Below, piece by piece: positions 36,748 to 45,400 of a stretch of 64,000 bases of DNA. The stretch lies in the NCBI RefSeq assembly GCF_029714405.1, contig NZ_CP121650.1:1054001-1118000 (forward strand). The letters run 5' to 3'. Origin of the DNA: Bradyrhizobium sp. CB82 (GTDB taxonomy: Bacteria; Pseudomonadota; Alphaproteobacteria; Rhizobiales; Xanthobacteraceae). Made by a program: the position numbers and the translations under genes. The notes beneath the pieces are model-generated. The model ran no database searches. It had not been told where the DNA came from and saw nothing but the letters and a program-made list of their open reading frames with translations. Each line of letters begins with the position of its first letter. Position 1 is the first letter of the stretch.

Positions 36748-37384
36748 AAAAAGACCGCCTGTCGCGGCATCCGAGGCGCCGAAGCGCCGCGGCCGGCCGC
36801 GCGCCTATGAGCCCGACATCGCGCTCGGCAAGGCGCTCGACCTGTTCCGCACCCAGGGATTTGCCGCAACCTCGCTCGACGATCTCAGTGAGGCGACCGG
36901 CATGAACCGGCCGAGCCTCTACGGCGCCTTCGGCGACAAGCGCGAGCTCTACATCAAGAGTTATAGGCGCTACCGCGAAGAGGCGCGCGCGGCGATGGTC
37001 GAGATCTTTCGTGCGGAGCTGCCGCTGCGCGAACGGCTGGAGCGCATCTTCGCCTCTGCGCTCGCCATCTATCTCTCCGGCGAAACCGGTCCGCGCGGCT
37101 GCTTCACGGTGGTGACCGCGGCCTCCGAAGCCGTGGCCGATCCCGACATTCGCGCCATGGTGCTGGATGGCCTGTCCGAGCTCGACAAGGCCTTCGCCAA
37201 TTGCTTCCGCCGCGCCAAGGACAAGGGCGAGCTGCCCGACAGCGCCGATCCGGTCGTGCTGGCGCAGCTCGCCTCGGCCACCATCCACACCATCGCCATC
37301 CGTTCCCGCGCCCGCGTCCCGCGCAAGGAGCTCGATGCGATCGTGAAGGGCGCGATCGATGTGATGGTTGGGGCGAAAGGCTAA
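36734..37384 (+). CDS. TetR/AcrR family transcriptional regulator
   Basis: The 216-residue product has a basic N-terminal tail, then a TetR helix-turn-helix (LDLFRTQGFAATSLDDLSEA, TGMNRPSLYGAFGDKRELY). The ligand domain resembles the TetR_C_16-like group (ETGPRGCFTVVTAASEAVAD with Cys118 region). It is divergent from a GST gene, suggesting control of a detoxification response to an electrophile. The perfect inverted repeat near its start may be the operator. The start codon is ATG 36734. Confidence 0.9.
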   Translation: MVQKSKRPPVAASEAPKRRGRPRAYEPDIALGKALDLFRTQGFAATSLDDLSEATGMNRPSLYGAFGDKRELYIKSYRRYREEARAAMVEIFRAELPLRERLERIFASALAIYLSGETGPRGCFTVVTAASEAVADPDIRAMVLDGLSELDKAFANCFRRAKDKGELPDSADPVVLAQLASATIHTIAIRSRARVPRKELDAIVKGAIDVMVGAKG

Positions 37385-37676
37385 CTCCATCCTCCCGGAC
37401 AAGCGAGCAGTTTCCCCGGCGTCGTCCCGGCGAAGCCATGACCAGGGACCGTGTTGTTGAAAGAAGCGACTCGCCGCGTTCGTGTCCGTGATGGATTCCG
37501 CAGTATGAGAGGGTGAACGGGGAAGGGCTCTACAGGCCGTGCCTCGCTCTCCAGCACAATATCCCGTCACGGTCGAGGACGCCTATATCGTGGTCGATCT
37601 CTGAACCGGGCTGCGGCGGTTCTGGCGTTCACGACGTCCGGCGCGTATACTTTCAGGGTACCTGGAAGTCTCACGG

Positions 37677-38246
37677 ATGCTGATTTTCCTACGCAGTCTG
37701 TCTCTCTCATTGGTCCTGGTGACGCTCTGTCTGGGCGGGCGAACGGCCCATGCCCAGGCTGCCCCGGTGCCCTACATGAACTCGGGCTGGCTGATGGGCT
37801 GGGGTGACAATCCGAGTTTCGAGGCGAGCGATCCGCAGTCCAAGTTTCCTAGAGGCTGGTTTCTCAGCAGCTCGCGCGGCAGCACGTCGTGGAGCATGGA
37901 TGGCTTTGATCAGGCGAGGGCGTTCGGCAATTACGGCTCGCTTTCGTCCGAGGGCGTAAGGTTCGGCTACAACTTCGCGAATGCACCGGTTACGATCTAT
38001 ACCGGCTTCGACAGCTTGAAATACAATCTTGGCGCCGGTGGTCCGCTCGCGCCCTTCGATTCCACCTCGGGGACGCTGCCTGGCGGCTATCGTGCGAATG
38101 CGGGGATCGAATTCCGCCCGACGTCGAATCTCAGCCTGTCGTTCGGCGCGAGCTTCACCCAGCAGTCGTCCGGATTGGTCGACAGCGACATCAATTCGCC
38201 ACTGCCGCCCGGCGCATCGCCGCTGGCTTTCGGCGCGCGCCGCTAA
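37677..38246 (+). CDS. Secreted hypothetical protein, possible outer-membrane beta protein
   Basis: The 189-residue product has a Sec leader (LIFLRSLSLSLVLVTLCLGG ending AHAQ) and is then rich in Gly, Ser, Phe and Tyr with alternating strands such as GVRFGYNFANAPVTIYTGFD and AGIEFRPTSNLSLSFGASF. That pattern suggests an outer-membrane beta structure, probably part of a barrel. The end (GASPLAFGARR) is not a typical barrel terminus, so the gene may be shortened. I do not recognise a named family. It stands alone, with 292 bases of repeat-rich DNA upstream. Confidence 0.6.
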   Translation: MLIFLRSLSLSLVLVTLCLGGRTAHAQAAPVPYMNSGWLMGWGDNPSFEASDPQSKFPRGWFLSSSRGSTSWSMDGFDQARAFGNYGSLSSEGVRFGYNFANAPVTIYTGFDSLKYNLGAGGPLAPFDSTSGTLPGGYRANAGIEFRPTSNLSLSFGASFTQQSSGLVDSDINSPLPPGASPLAFGARR

Positions 38247-38273
38247 CGCGAGCGCGCCGGGTCGGCCGACGCT

Positions 38274-39239
38274 TCAATACCCACGCGTCCGGTCCACCAC
38301 ATTCTCCAGCGCGACGCCGGCCTCGAAACGCGCGATCTGCTCCGCGACGTAGGCCGAGATTGCGTCCGCATCGGTATCGGCCGCATTGTGCGGCGTCACC
38401 ATCACCTTCGGATGGCTCCAGAGGCGGCTCGCCGCCGGCAGCGGCTCCTCGACGAACACGTCGAGCGAGGCGGCGCCGAGCGTGCGGTCGTCGACACAGG
38501 CCAGAATATCGTCCTCGTTCTGCAGGCCGCCGCGCCCGGCATTGATCAGGACCGGCGCGCCGAGCGGGCTGTTGCGGTTGAGCTTGGTAAAGACCTCGCG
38601 GTTGAGGATGCCATGCGTCTGTGGCGTCAGCGGCAACAGGCAGACCAGAATGTCGGTCGCGCGCAGGAACGCGTCCATCTGGCCTCCACCGTGAAAGGAC
38701 TCCACGCCATCGACGTTCCGCGGACTGCGGCTCCAGCCGACCACGCGGAAGCCGAGCCGGCGCAGCACGTCGGCAGCATCCGTCCCCAACGTGCCGAGCC
38801 CCATGATCCCGACCGTGATCGCGCTCGACGGCCACTGATATTTCGGCTCCCAGAGTTTCTCGCGCTGCGACTGCCGCAGGTAAGGCTCCTGCCGGTGATG
38901 CATCAGCACATGCAGCACGACATATTCGGTCATGCGTCCGGTGAGATCGGGCACCGCGACGCGGACCAGCGGCACGTCCGGCAGGCTCTTGTCCGCTATC
39001 AGCGCGTCGACACCGGCGCCGAGATTGAAGATCGCGCGCAGGTTCGGAAAGGCCTTGAGCTCGCCTGGAACCGGCTTCCACACCGCGGCATAGTGCACCT
39101 CGACCGGATCGACCTCGCCATTGGGCAACAGCACGACCGGACGGCCGCCGCAGACCGCCTCAAAGCGGGCTTTCCAGCGCTCCGGCAACCAATTCTGCGA
39201 GCTGTTGTTGATCAGGAGTGCCAGTGCGCCTTTGGTCAT
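38274..39239 (-). CDS. ghrA: Glyoxylate/hydroxypyruvate reductase A-type D-2-hydroxyacid dehydrogenase
   Basis: The 321-residue product has the NAD(P) fold motif GIMGLGTLGTDAADVL and the later LPLTPQTHGILNREVF. Catalytic residues are in VLINAGRGGLQNEDDI (Arg) and VMVTPHNAADTDA (His), separated by the conserved Glu segment FVEEPLP. GhrA-type enzymes reduce glyoxylate and hydroxypyruvate with NADPH. The N-terminal half has the shorter, divergent form of that subfamily. It is divergent from the YCII-sigma pair. Confidence 0.87.
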   Translation of the reverse strand: MTKGALALLINNSSQNWLPERWKARFEAVCGGRPVVLLPNGEVDPVEVHYAAVWKPVPGELKAFPNLRAIFNLGAGVDALIADKSLPDVPLVRVAVPDLTGRMTEYVVLHVLMHHRQEPYLRQSQREKLWEPKYQWPSSAITVGIMGLGTLGTDAADVLRRLGFRVVGWSRSPRNVDGVESFHGGGQMDAFLRATDILVCLLPLTPQTHGILNREVFTKLNRNSPLGAPVLINAGRGGLQNEDDILACVDDRTLGAASLDVFVEEPLPAASRLWSHPKVMVTPHNAADTDADAISAYVAEQIARFEAGVALENVVDRTRGY

Positions 39240-39356
39240 TCGAAATGTCTCATAGAGTTCCCGTTAACGGCTCTCCTTGGCACGAACTCGCGGACATTTC
39301 TCGCAAAAAATTTCCGCAATTGGTGTCGGGGCGAGGCATAGTGCATCGTCTTCAAG

Positions 39357-39746
39357 ATGACAAAACAGGACGCGCCCATGCTCTATGCCATCCTTTGTTA
39401 CCACGACGAGGACTTTGTCGGCTCCTGGAGCAAGGAGCAGGACGAGGCCGTGATGAAGAAGCTCGCCGTGGTGCAGGACAAGCTCACCAAGCAGAAGCGG
39501 CTCGGTCCCGTCGCGCGGCTCCTGCCGACCACGGCGGCCGCGACCCTGCGGAAGGAGGATCCGCCGCTGGTGCTGGACGGTCCCTATGCCGAGACCAAGG
39601 AGCAGCTGCTCGGCTTCTACATCGTCGATTGCAAGAATCTCGACGACGCGCTCGACGTGGCGCGCGAGCTGGGCGCAGCCAATCCCGGCGGCGCCTATGA
39701 GGTGCGTCCCGTCGGCGTGTTCAGGCCGGGAGGGAGTTTGACGTGA
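39357..39746 (+). CDS. YCII/DGPF domain protein, partner of ECF sigma factor
   Basis: The 129-residue product contains the DGPF-type signature LVLDGPYAETKEQLLGFYIV and ends in a typical PVGVFRPGG. An internal ATG at 39378 (MLYAILCYHDEDF) may be the real start, because relatives begin with MxYxxL. The stop overlaps the GTG start of the sigma factor gene. DGPF proteins are the standard genomic partners of ECF42-group sigma factors. The biochemical role is unsettled. Confidence 0.87.
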   Translation: MTKQDAPMLYAILCYHDEDFVGSWSKEQDEAVMKKLAVVQDKLTKQKRLGPVARLLPTTAAATLRKEDPPLVLDGPYAETKEQLLGFYIVDCKNLDDALDVARELGAANPGGAYEVRPVGVFRPGGSLT

Positions 39747-41032
39747 GCGAGACCGACGCGGTCTGGATCGAGACCGCGCTGACCTCGGCGCGGCCCCAGG
39801 CGGTGGGCGCGCTGCTGCGCTATTTCCGCGACCTCGATACCGCGGAAGAAGCGTTCCAGAACGCGTGCCTGCGCGCGCTGAAGACCTGGCCGCAGAACGG
39901 ACCGCCGCGCGATCCCGCGGCCTGGCTGATCATGGTCGGCCGCAATGTCGCGATCGACGAGGTTCGCCGCGCGCGCAAGCAGGAGCCGCTGCCGGAGGAC
40001 GATCAGGCGATCTCCGATCTCGGCGATGCCGAGGGTGCGCTTGCCGAGCGGCTCGACGGCTCGCATTATCGCGACGACATCTTGCGGCTGATGTTCATCT
40101 GCTGCCATCCGGACCTGCCGGCGACGCAGCAGATCGCGCTCGCGCTGCGTATCGTCTCCGGCCTCACCGTGAAGCAGATCGCGCGCGCCTTCCTGGTCTC
40201 GGAAGCCGCGATGGAGCAGCGCATCACGCGCGCCAAGGCGAAGATCGCGGATGCCGGTGTGCCGTTCGAGGCGCCCGGCGCGGTCGAGCGCGCCGAGCGG
40301 CTCGCCGGCGTTGCCGCGATGATCTACCTGATCTTCAACGAAGGCTATTCGGCGAGCGGCGACACCGCCGAGATCCGCAAGCCGTTATGTGAGGAGGCGA
40401 TCCGGCTGGCACGGCTGCTGTTGCGGCTGTTTCCAGGTGAGCCGGAGATCATGGGGCTGGCCGCGCTATTGCTGTTGCAGCATGCACGCAGCGCTGCGCG
40501 CTTTGCAGCCGACGGCTCGCTGATCCTGCTCGAGGATCAGGATCGCTCGCTGTGGAGCGGCACCATGATCGCAGAGGGGCTCGCGTTGATCGACAAGGCA
40601 ATGCGCCATCGTAGTAGCGGGCCCTATCAGATCCAGGCGGCGATCGCGGCGCTGCACGCCCGTGCGACGATGCCCGAGGAGACCGACTGGGCGCAGATCG
40701 ATCTGCTCTATGGCGCACTCGAGCTCGTGCAGCCCTCTCCGGTGGTGACACTCAACCGCGCGGTCGCGGTTTCCAAGGTGCGAGGGCCGGAAGCGGCGCT
40801 TGCTCTGATCGAGCCGCTCGCGCCGAAGCTTGCCAACTATTTCCACTTCTACGGCGTGCGCGGCGCCTTTCTGATGCAGCTCGGCCGCAACGACGAAGCC
40901 CGCATCGCCTTCGATCGTGCGATTGCGCTCGCCAACACCTCGGCCGAGGCGGCCCACATCCGCATGCATCTCGATCGCCTGATCAGGGACAGCCAGCCGA
41001 AGGCGCCCAAGGAGGGGGCGAAGGCGAAATAG
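39743..41032 (+). CDS. ECF sigma factor with long C-terminal extension (ECF42/SigJ-like, DUF6596)
   Basis: The 429-residue product starts with a sigma-2 region (AVGALLRYFRDLDTAEEAFQ, PAAWLIMVGRNVAIDEVRR) followed by sigma-4 (ALRIVSGLTVKQIARAFLVS). A 250-residue helical extension follows, with GVAAMIYLIFNEGYSASGD and the TPR-like NRAVAVSKVRGPEAALALI. This is the ECF42 layout, in which the extension substitutes for an anti-sigma factor. The GTG start overlaps the YCII stop. Regulated targets may include the small enzyme genes that follow. Confidence 0.9.
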   Translation: MSETDAVWIETALTSARPQAVGALLRYFRDLDTAEEAFQNACLRALKTWPQNGPPRDPAAWLIMVGRNVAIDEVRRARKQEPLPEDDQAISDLGDAEGALAERLDGSHYRDDILRLMFICCHPDLPATQQIALALRIVSGLTVKQIARAFLVSEAAMEQRITRAKAKIADAGVPFEAPGAVERAERLAGVAAMIYLIFNEGYSASGDTAEIRKPLCEEAIRLARLLLRLFPGEPEIMGLAALLLLQHARSAARFAADGSLILLEDQDRSLWSGTMIAEGLALIDKAMRHRSSGPYQIQAAIAALHARATMPEETDWAQIDLLYGALELVQPSPVVTLNRAVAVSKVRGPEAALALIEPLAPKLANYFHFYGVRGAFLMQLGRNDEARIAFDRAIALANTSAEAAHIRMHLDRLIRDSQPKAPKEGAKAK

Positions 41033-41139
41033 GGCCAAGCTCCCACTACCTGTGATGCGCAGCGTGCCGAAAAAATCGTCGGCGTCTGTCGGTCCCGCGA
41101 TGCCTCCTTCGTCCTTAGGCCAATCGAAGGGAGCCAGTC

Positions 41140-41676
41140 ATGCTGAAAGCCGTTGCCATCATCGCCATTGTGCTTGCCGCCGGGATCGCCGGCATTCTCG
41201 TCTTCGCGGCTACCAAACCGGACACGTTTCGCGTGGAACGCGCGCTCGCCGTCAAGGCGCCGGCCGATGCCATCTACCCCTTCATCGCCGATTTCCGCCG
41301 TTGGACGAGCTGGTCGCCCTACGAAGGGCGCGATCCCGACATGAAGCGTAGCTTCGGCGGCACCACGCAGGGCAAGGGCGCGACCTATGCCTGGGACGGG
41401 AACAAGGACATCGGCGCCGGACGCATGGAAATTCTCGAAGCGAACATGCCATCGAAACTTCGTATCAAGCTCGATTTCGAGCGGCCGTTCGAAGGTCACA
41501 ACATCGCCGAGTTCACGTTTGTGCCGCAAGGCGGTGCAACACTGGTCACATGGGCGATGTACGGTCCGGCCCCGTTCCTGTCCAAGCTGATGCAGGTGTT
41601 CGTCAACATGGACAACATGATCGGCAAGGATTTCGAGACCGGCCTCGCCAATCTGAAGAAGCTCACCGAGAAGTAG
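41140..41676 (+). CDS. SRPBCC/polyketide-cyclase-like protein with N-terminal membrane anchor
   Basis: The 178-residue product has one N-terminal membrane helix (AVAIIAIVLAAGIAGILVFA), then an SRPBCC fold: VERALAVKAPADAIYPFIAD, FRRWTSWSPYEGRDPDMKR and NMIGKDFETGLANLKKL. This type of START-like domain binds hydrophobic ligands. The gene lies in the row of small enzymes after the sigma factor, with the VOC gene 25 bases downstream, and so is probably co-transcribed. Confidence 0.85.
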   Translation: MLKAVAIIAIVLAAGIAGILVFAATKPDTFRVERALAVKAPADAIYPFIADFRRWTSWSPYEGRDPDMKRSFGGTTQGKGATYAWDGNKDIGAGRMEILEANMPSKLRIKLDFERPFEGHNIAEFTFVPQGGATLVTWAMYGPAPFLSKLMQVFVNMDNMIGKDFETGLANLKKLTEK

Positions 41677-41701
41677 AAACCTCAACCTCAAGGAGAGAAG
41701 C

Positions 41702-42115
41702 ATGCTCAACCCATACCTGTTCTACCAGGACAAGTGCGAAGCCGCGTTCAACTATTATGCGCGCGCGCTCGGTGGAAAGGTCGAGGCGATGCTGCGCGCC
41801 TCCGATGCCCCGCCGGATATGCCGGCTGCACCCGGCCGCGAAAAGACCATCATGCACGCGCGCATGTCGCTTCCCGATGGCAGCGTCCTGATGGCCTCCG
41901 ACGCGCCGCCGGAGCATTCGCAGAAGCCGCAGGGCTTCGCGATCTCGCTGACGATCACCAACGTCGCCGATGCCGAACGCAAGTTCAACGCGCTCGCCGA
42001 TGGCGGCACCGTCACCATGCCCTTCAGCAAGACGTTCTGGGCCAAGGGCTTTGGCATGTGCGTCGACCAGTTCGGCATCCCCTGGATGGTGAACTGCCCG
42101 GCCGAAGGGATGTAA
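41702..42115 (+). CDS. VOC/PhnB-like glyoxalase superfamily protein
   Basis: The 137-residue product starts NPYLFYQDKCEAAFNYYARA, the standard PhnB-like opening. It has REKTIMHARMSLPDGSVLMA and ends with WAKGFGMCVDQFGIPWMVN. This family has a duplicated beta-alpha-beta fold, often without a catalytic metal. AAGGAGAGAAGC immediately upstream is a strong ribosome binding site. It frequently occurs with SRPBCC and YCII genes, as here. Confidence 0.9.
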   Translation: MLNPYLFYQDKCEAAFNYYARALGGKVEAMLRASDAPPDMPAAPGREKTIMHARMSLPDGSVLMASDAPPEHSQKPQGFAISLTITNVADAERKFNALADGGTVTMPFSKTFWAKGFGMCVDQFGIPWMVNCPAEGM

Positions 42116-42119
42116 GCGG

Positions 42120-42557
42120 CTAGCTACAGCGCGGATAGATGGCAGCGAGTTCGCGGCCCTTCAACAGCAAGAGCCGCGAGCTCAATCCGCCGCGGCTTCG
42201 GATCCAGTCGCGCACTGGCGCCGGGTAGGCGGCGAGCACGGCTTCGGAGGCCTCCGGCTCGGCATAGAAGCGGCCGCGCCGGTCGACCGAGCGGGCGGCG
42301 TGAAAGCCGAATACCGCGCGCCTGGTGACGCAGATGCGCTCGCCCGGCACGAGACTCAGCACCAGCGTGCAGGCGGACAGGCAGGGCCCGTCGATGACCA
42401 CGCGCTCACCGGACTCGCGCACTCTTTCGAACAGTTCGAGGAATGGCCCGACCTGGCCGCCCGGAGACTGGATGATACGGATCTCGGCAAGGGCGGGTGT
42501 GGCAGCGAGAAGCGCGGCCGCTAGCATCGCGGATTCAACGAAAGCAGCGCGTCGCAT
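42120..42557 (-). CDS. Secreted ClpP/crotonase-like hypothetical protein (COG3904-like)
   Basis: With start ATG 42557 the product is 145 residues and has a Sec leader (MLAAALLAATPALA). The mature part has IRIIQSPGGQVGPFLELFER, VIDGPCLSACTLVLSLVPGE with Ser61, and AVFGFHAARS with His86. The spacing resembles periplasmic ClpP-fold proteins in which Ser and His form the catalytic pair. A longer frame to 42653 crosses a repeat and is unlikely. It is convergent with the VOC gene. Function is unknown; protease activity is only suggested. Confidence 0.65.
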   Translation of the reverse strand: MRRAAFVESAMLAAALLAATPALAEIRIIQSPGGQVGPFLELFERVRESGERVVIDGPCLSACTLVLSLVPGERICVTRRAVFGFHAARSVDRRGRFYAEPEASEAVLAAYPAPVRDWIRSRGGLSSRLLLLKGRELAAIYPRCS

Positions 42558-42584
42558 AGCACTCTCCACACGTTCGATATCGCA

Positions 42585-42665
42585 CGGTGGGCGAAGGCGC
42601 GTCAGCGCCGTGCCCACCACCAGGAACCGCAAACCTGGAGAGATGGTGGGCAAACTTCGCCCACC
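42585..42665. repeat. Palindromic repeat pair (GGTGGGC type)
   Basis: GGTGGGCGAAGGCGC pairs with GCGCCGTGCCCACC (42585-42618), and GGTGGGCAAACTTCGCCCACC forms a second hairpin by its arms (42648-42665 region). They lie just after the SDR stop on the minus strand, so they may terminate it. Confidence 0.6.
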
Positions 42666-42680
42666 CTGCAGCGCTTGCGC

Positions 42681-43469
42681 TTACCCATTCCGCCGCTGCC
42701 CGCGCAGCGTTGGCAGGCCGATGCCTGCTGCATCGAAGCCGCCATCGACGGCCAAAATTTGGCCGGTGATGTAGCTCGATCGATCCGAGCACAGGAAAAA
42801 GATTGCCTCCGCGAGTTCCTCTTCCAGGCCATAGCGGTTGAGCGGAATGGCATCGTGATAGTCGGCGCGGATCTCCGGCGTGTGCACCTCTTTGGCCATC
42901 GCGGTATCGACCGGTCCGGGCGCGACGGCGTTGACGCGGATGTTGAGTCCGGCCAGCTCGACCGCGAGTTGCTTCGTCAAATGCGCGAGCCCCGCCTTGC
43001 TGGTTCCGTAGGCCGAGCGCAGCGTCGAGGCGCGCACCGCCGAAATCGAAGTGATGTTGACGATGGCGCCGCCGCCGGCTTCGCGCATCAAGGGCACCGC
43101 GGCCTTGGTGCTGATGAACGGGCCGGTGAGGTTGACCTCGAGCACACGGGTCCAGTCCCCATCCGATGTCTCCATCAGCGGCGCGAACACTGCAATGCCG
43201 GCATTGTTGACGAGCGCATCGAGCCGGCCGAAACGCTGTTCGACCGTCTTCATCGCCGCACCGACCGCCGCGCTGTCGGAGATATCGCAAGTCAGCGCCA
43301 GCGTCTCCTCGCCCCGGCCGATCGCGGCGACAGCATGCGCCAGCAATTCGCCCTCGATGTCGAGCAGCGCCACGTGCCAGCCCTCTGCGAGGAATTTCTT
43401 GGCTGTCGCAAGCCCGATGCCGCGCGCGGCTCCGGTGACGAGGGCAACTTTTGGCGGGCTCGAAGTCAT
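42681..43469 (-). CDS. SDR family NAD(P)-dependent oxidoreductase
   Basis: The 262-residue product is a classical SDR: TGAARGIGLATAKKFL (cofactor loop), NNAGIAVFAP, the active Ser in NITSISAVRAS and the Tyr-Lys pair in AYGTSKAGLAHL. APGPVDTAMAKE and the C-terminal ITGQILAVDGGFDAAG complete the pattern. The Asp following the second strand (LLDIEGE) suggests NAD preference. The substrate is unknown. It is divergent from the cupin gene. Confidence 0.92.
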   Translation of the reverse strand: MTSSPPKVALVTGAARGIGLATAKKFLAEGWHVALLDIEGELLAHAVAAIGRGEETLALTCDISDSAAVGAAMKTVEQRFGRLDALVNNAGIAVFAPLMETSDGDWTRVLEVNLTGPFISTKAAVPLMREAGGGAIVNITSISAVRASTLRSAYGTSKAGLAHLTKQLAVELAGLNIRVNAVAPGPVDTAMAKEVHTPEIRADYHDAIPLNRYGLEEELAEAIFFLCSDRSSYITGQILAVDGGFDAAGIGLPTLRGQRRNG

Positions 43470-43566
43470 CTGCTACTCTGTCCTGTGTCCGAAACACCGG
43501 CCGCCAAGGGGCATGGCCGCTTCGCGTCTTTTACTGTGCCTTGGTCCCGGCGAGAAAGGCCTCCGC

Positions 43567-43941
43567 ATGCAGCCCTCCGATCCATCCGCGCTGGAAGAGT
43601 GGCGGCCGGGCGTCAAGACCCGCATGCTGGTTTCGGCCCGTACCGGCGCCACCGCGCTCTGCATCTTCGAGCAGTGGGTTGCCCCCGGCGCCGGTGCGCC
43701 GACGCACAGCCATCTCGTCGAGGAGGTGCTGACGGTGCGGGAGGGCGAGGCCGAGATCTGGCTCGAGGAAACGCGCGCAAGGGTCAGCGCTGGCCAGTCG
43801 GTGCTGGTGCCCGCGGGGCGCAAGCACGGGTTCCGCAACCTGGGAACAGTGACCCTGCACGTCCATGCCGTGCTGGCCGCACCGATCTTCGAGGCGCTGC
43901 CTGACGGCGCGAGCGAGATGACGCGGCGCTGGGATCGCTAA
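43567..43941 (+). CDS. Cupin domain protein
   Basis: ATG 43567 gives 124 residues; the long open frame upstream is antisense to the SDR gene. Cupin motif 1 is in APTHSHLVEEVLTVREGEAEIW with metal-ligand His and Glu, and motif 2 in VLVPAGRKHGFRNLG. The single-domain size suits small cupins acting as metal-binding sensors or isomerases. It lies about 50 bases before the SnoaL gene, likely in one operon. Confidence 0.85.
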   Translation: MQPSDPSALEEWRPGVKTRMLVSARTGATALCIFEQWVAPGAGAPTHSHLVEEVLTVREGEAEIWLEETRARVSAGQSVLVPAGRKHGFRNLGTVTLHVHAVLAAPIFEALPDGASEMTRRWDR

Positions 43942-43988
43942 TGTCGGGCGCGGCCTGGCTCGCTCGTCTTCCATGAAACATCGGGAGT

Positions 43989-44360
43989 ATGACGATGCCC
44001 GCCGATCGCGAGAGCCTCATCAAGGATCTGTTTTCCGCCTATCTCGCCAATGACCGACATCGCGTGGCCAACGCGCTCGCCGACAGCTTCCGCTTCACCA
44101 GTCCCTTCGACGACAATCTCGACAAGCAGGCTTACTTCGACCGCTGCTGGAGGGACACCGGGTGGATCGCGCGCCACGACATCGAGCGCATCTTCGTCCA
44201 GGGCGACGAGGCCTTCGTCACCTACCGCTGTTTGGCAACAGATGGCAAGAGCTTCCGCAACACGGAGTTCGTGACCTTCGCGGGCGACCGGATCGCCCGG
44301 ATTGACGTCTATTTTGGCGCGACCTATCAAAACGGCGCTTTCCTGCGGCAGCAGGCCTAG
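43989..44360 (+). CDS. SnoaL/NTF2-like protein
   Basis: The 123-residue product begins PADRESLIKDLFSAYLANDR, then FRFTSPFDDNLDKQAYFDRC and ERIFVQGDEAFVTYRC, and ends VTFAGDRIARIDVYFGATY. This is the usual cone fold of nuclear-transport-factor-2-like enzymes or binding proteins. The start ATG 43989 is followed by another ATG at 43995. No catalytic residues can be assigned. It lies between cupin and YCII genes. Confidence 0.83.
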   Translation: MTMPADRESLIKDLFSAYLANDRHRVANALADSFRFTSPFDDNLDKQAYFDRCWRDTGWIARHDIERIFVQGDEAFVTYRCLATDGKSFRNTEFVTFAGDRIARIDVYFGATYQNGAFLRQQA

Positions 44361-44478
44361 CCCGCCAAGCTCTTACCTGCAGAATAATTTCCACCGGCGT
44401 GTCGGGACCGCAGAATGCGGTTCGTCTTATCTAGGAGCGCCAGTGACTGAGCCCTCTAAAGAAGAACGGAAGTCCCCC

Positions 44479-44883
44479 ATGCGATTCATGATGCTGATGA
44501 TCCCGCTCGGCTACGAGACCGCGCCGAAGGACGTGCAACTCGATCCCGAGCGCGTCGCCGCCATGATGCGCTACAACGAAGCGCTCAGGGACGCCGGCGT
44601 TCTGATCACGCTCGACGGTTTGCATCCGCCCTCGACGGGCGCCCGCGTCTCGTTTGCGACCGGCGAGCCGATCGTGACCGACGGCCCCTTCGCCGAGTCC
44701 AAGGAAGTCTTGGGCGGTTACTGGATGATCGAGGTCAATTCGCGTGAGGAAGCGATCGCCTGGGCGAAGAGGTGCCCGGCATCGCCCAACGAAATCATCG
44801 AAATCCGACAGGTGCAGGAGATGGCCGACTTCTCGCCTGAAGTACAGGAGGCGGCGGCCGGCTTTGACAGCCTGAAAAAGTAG
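44479..44883 (+). CDS. YCII family protein (second copy)
   Basis: ATG 44479 begins MRFMMLMIPLGYETAPKD, the family-typical start; a GTG at 44443 would add 12 residues. The 134-residue product carries PIVTDGPFAESKEVLGGYWM, the DGPF signature in its canonical form, and PNEIIEIRQVQEM. This is one of three YCII proteins within six kilobases. Confidence 0.87.
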   Translation: MRFMMLMIPLGYETAPKDVQLDPERVAAMMRYNEALRDAGVLITLDGLHPPSTGARVSFATGEPIVTDGPFAESKEVLGGYWMIEVNSREEAIAWAKRCPASPNEIIEIRQVQEMADFSPEVQEAAAGFDSLKK

Positions 44884-44952
44884 CCGGGACGGCCGCGGCC
44901 GATGTCGCGGCTTCGTCAATCCATCGTCCATCAAAAAGAGGAGAAACGACCG

Positions 44953-45315
44953 ATGAGCAACGACACCTATCTCGCCGTCTTCCTCGGCAGCAAGGAGAGC
45001 GCGAAGATGGCTGCCTGGAATGCGCTGCCGGAAGCCGAACGCAAGGCGAAGGGGAAGGAAGGCATGGCGGCGTGGCACGCCTGGGTCGAAAAGCACCAGG
45101 GCGCGATCCAGGCCATGGGCGGCCCGCTCGGCAAGACCAAGAAGGTCGATGCCAGGGGCGTCGCCGACATCGCCAACGAGATGGGCGCCTTCACCGTGGT
45201 TCGCGCCGCCTCGCACGAGGCCGCGGCAAGGATGTTCGAGAACCATCCGCACTTTGCGATCTTCCCGGGCGAGCGGGTCGAGATCATGCCGGTGCTGCCG
45301 ATCCCGGGCGGCTAG
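44953..45315 (+). CDS. YCII-related protein (third copy)
   Basis: ATG 44953 follows GAGGAGAAAC. The 120-residue product begins NDTYLAVFLGSKESAKMAAW, contains MAAWHAWVEKHQGAIQAMGG and ends FAIFPGERVEIMPVLPIPGG. This is the DGPF-less YCII subgroup of about 120 residues. It lies 69 bases after the second YCII gene and 83 before a TetR regulator on the same strand. Confidence 0.82.
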   Translation: MSNDTYLAVFLGSKESAKMAAWNALPEAERKAKGKEGMAAWHAWVEKHQGAIQAMGGPLGKTKKVDARGVADIANEMGAFTVVRAASHEAAARMFENHPHFAIFPGERVEIMPVLPIPGG

Positions 45316-45381
45316 TCTCGTTCCGGGGAAATACGGGCTGGTCAAATCCCTGCCCGCGCTAGTGACCTTCGCGCCCAGCTC

Positions 45382-45400
45382 ATGTAAAAGTCGTTCACAT
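45382..45400. promoter_or_regulatory. Putative TetR operator overlapping the regulator's own start codon
   Basis: ATGTAAAAGTCGTTCACAT matches the palindrome at 46207-46225 at 15 of 19 positions, with the outer ATGTAAA and ACAT kept. It covers the first two bases of the TetR start codon, so binding would block expression (autorepression). Confidence 0.65.
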
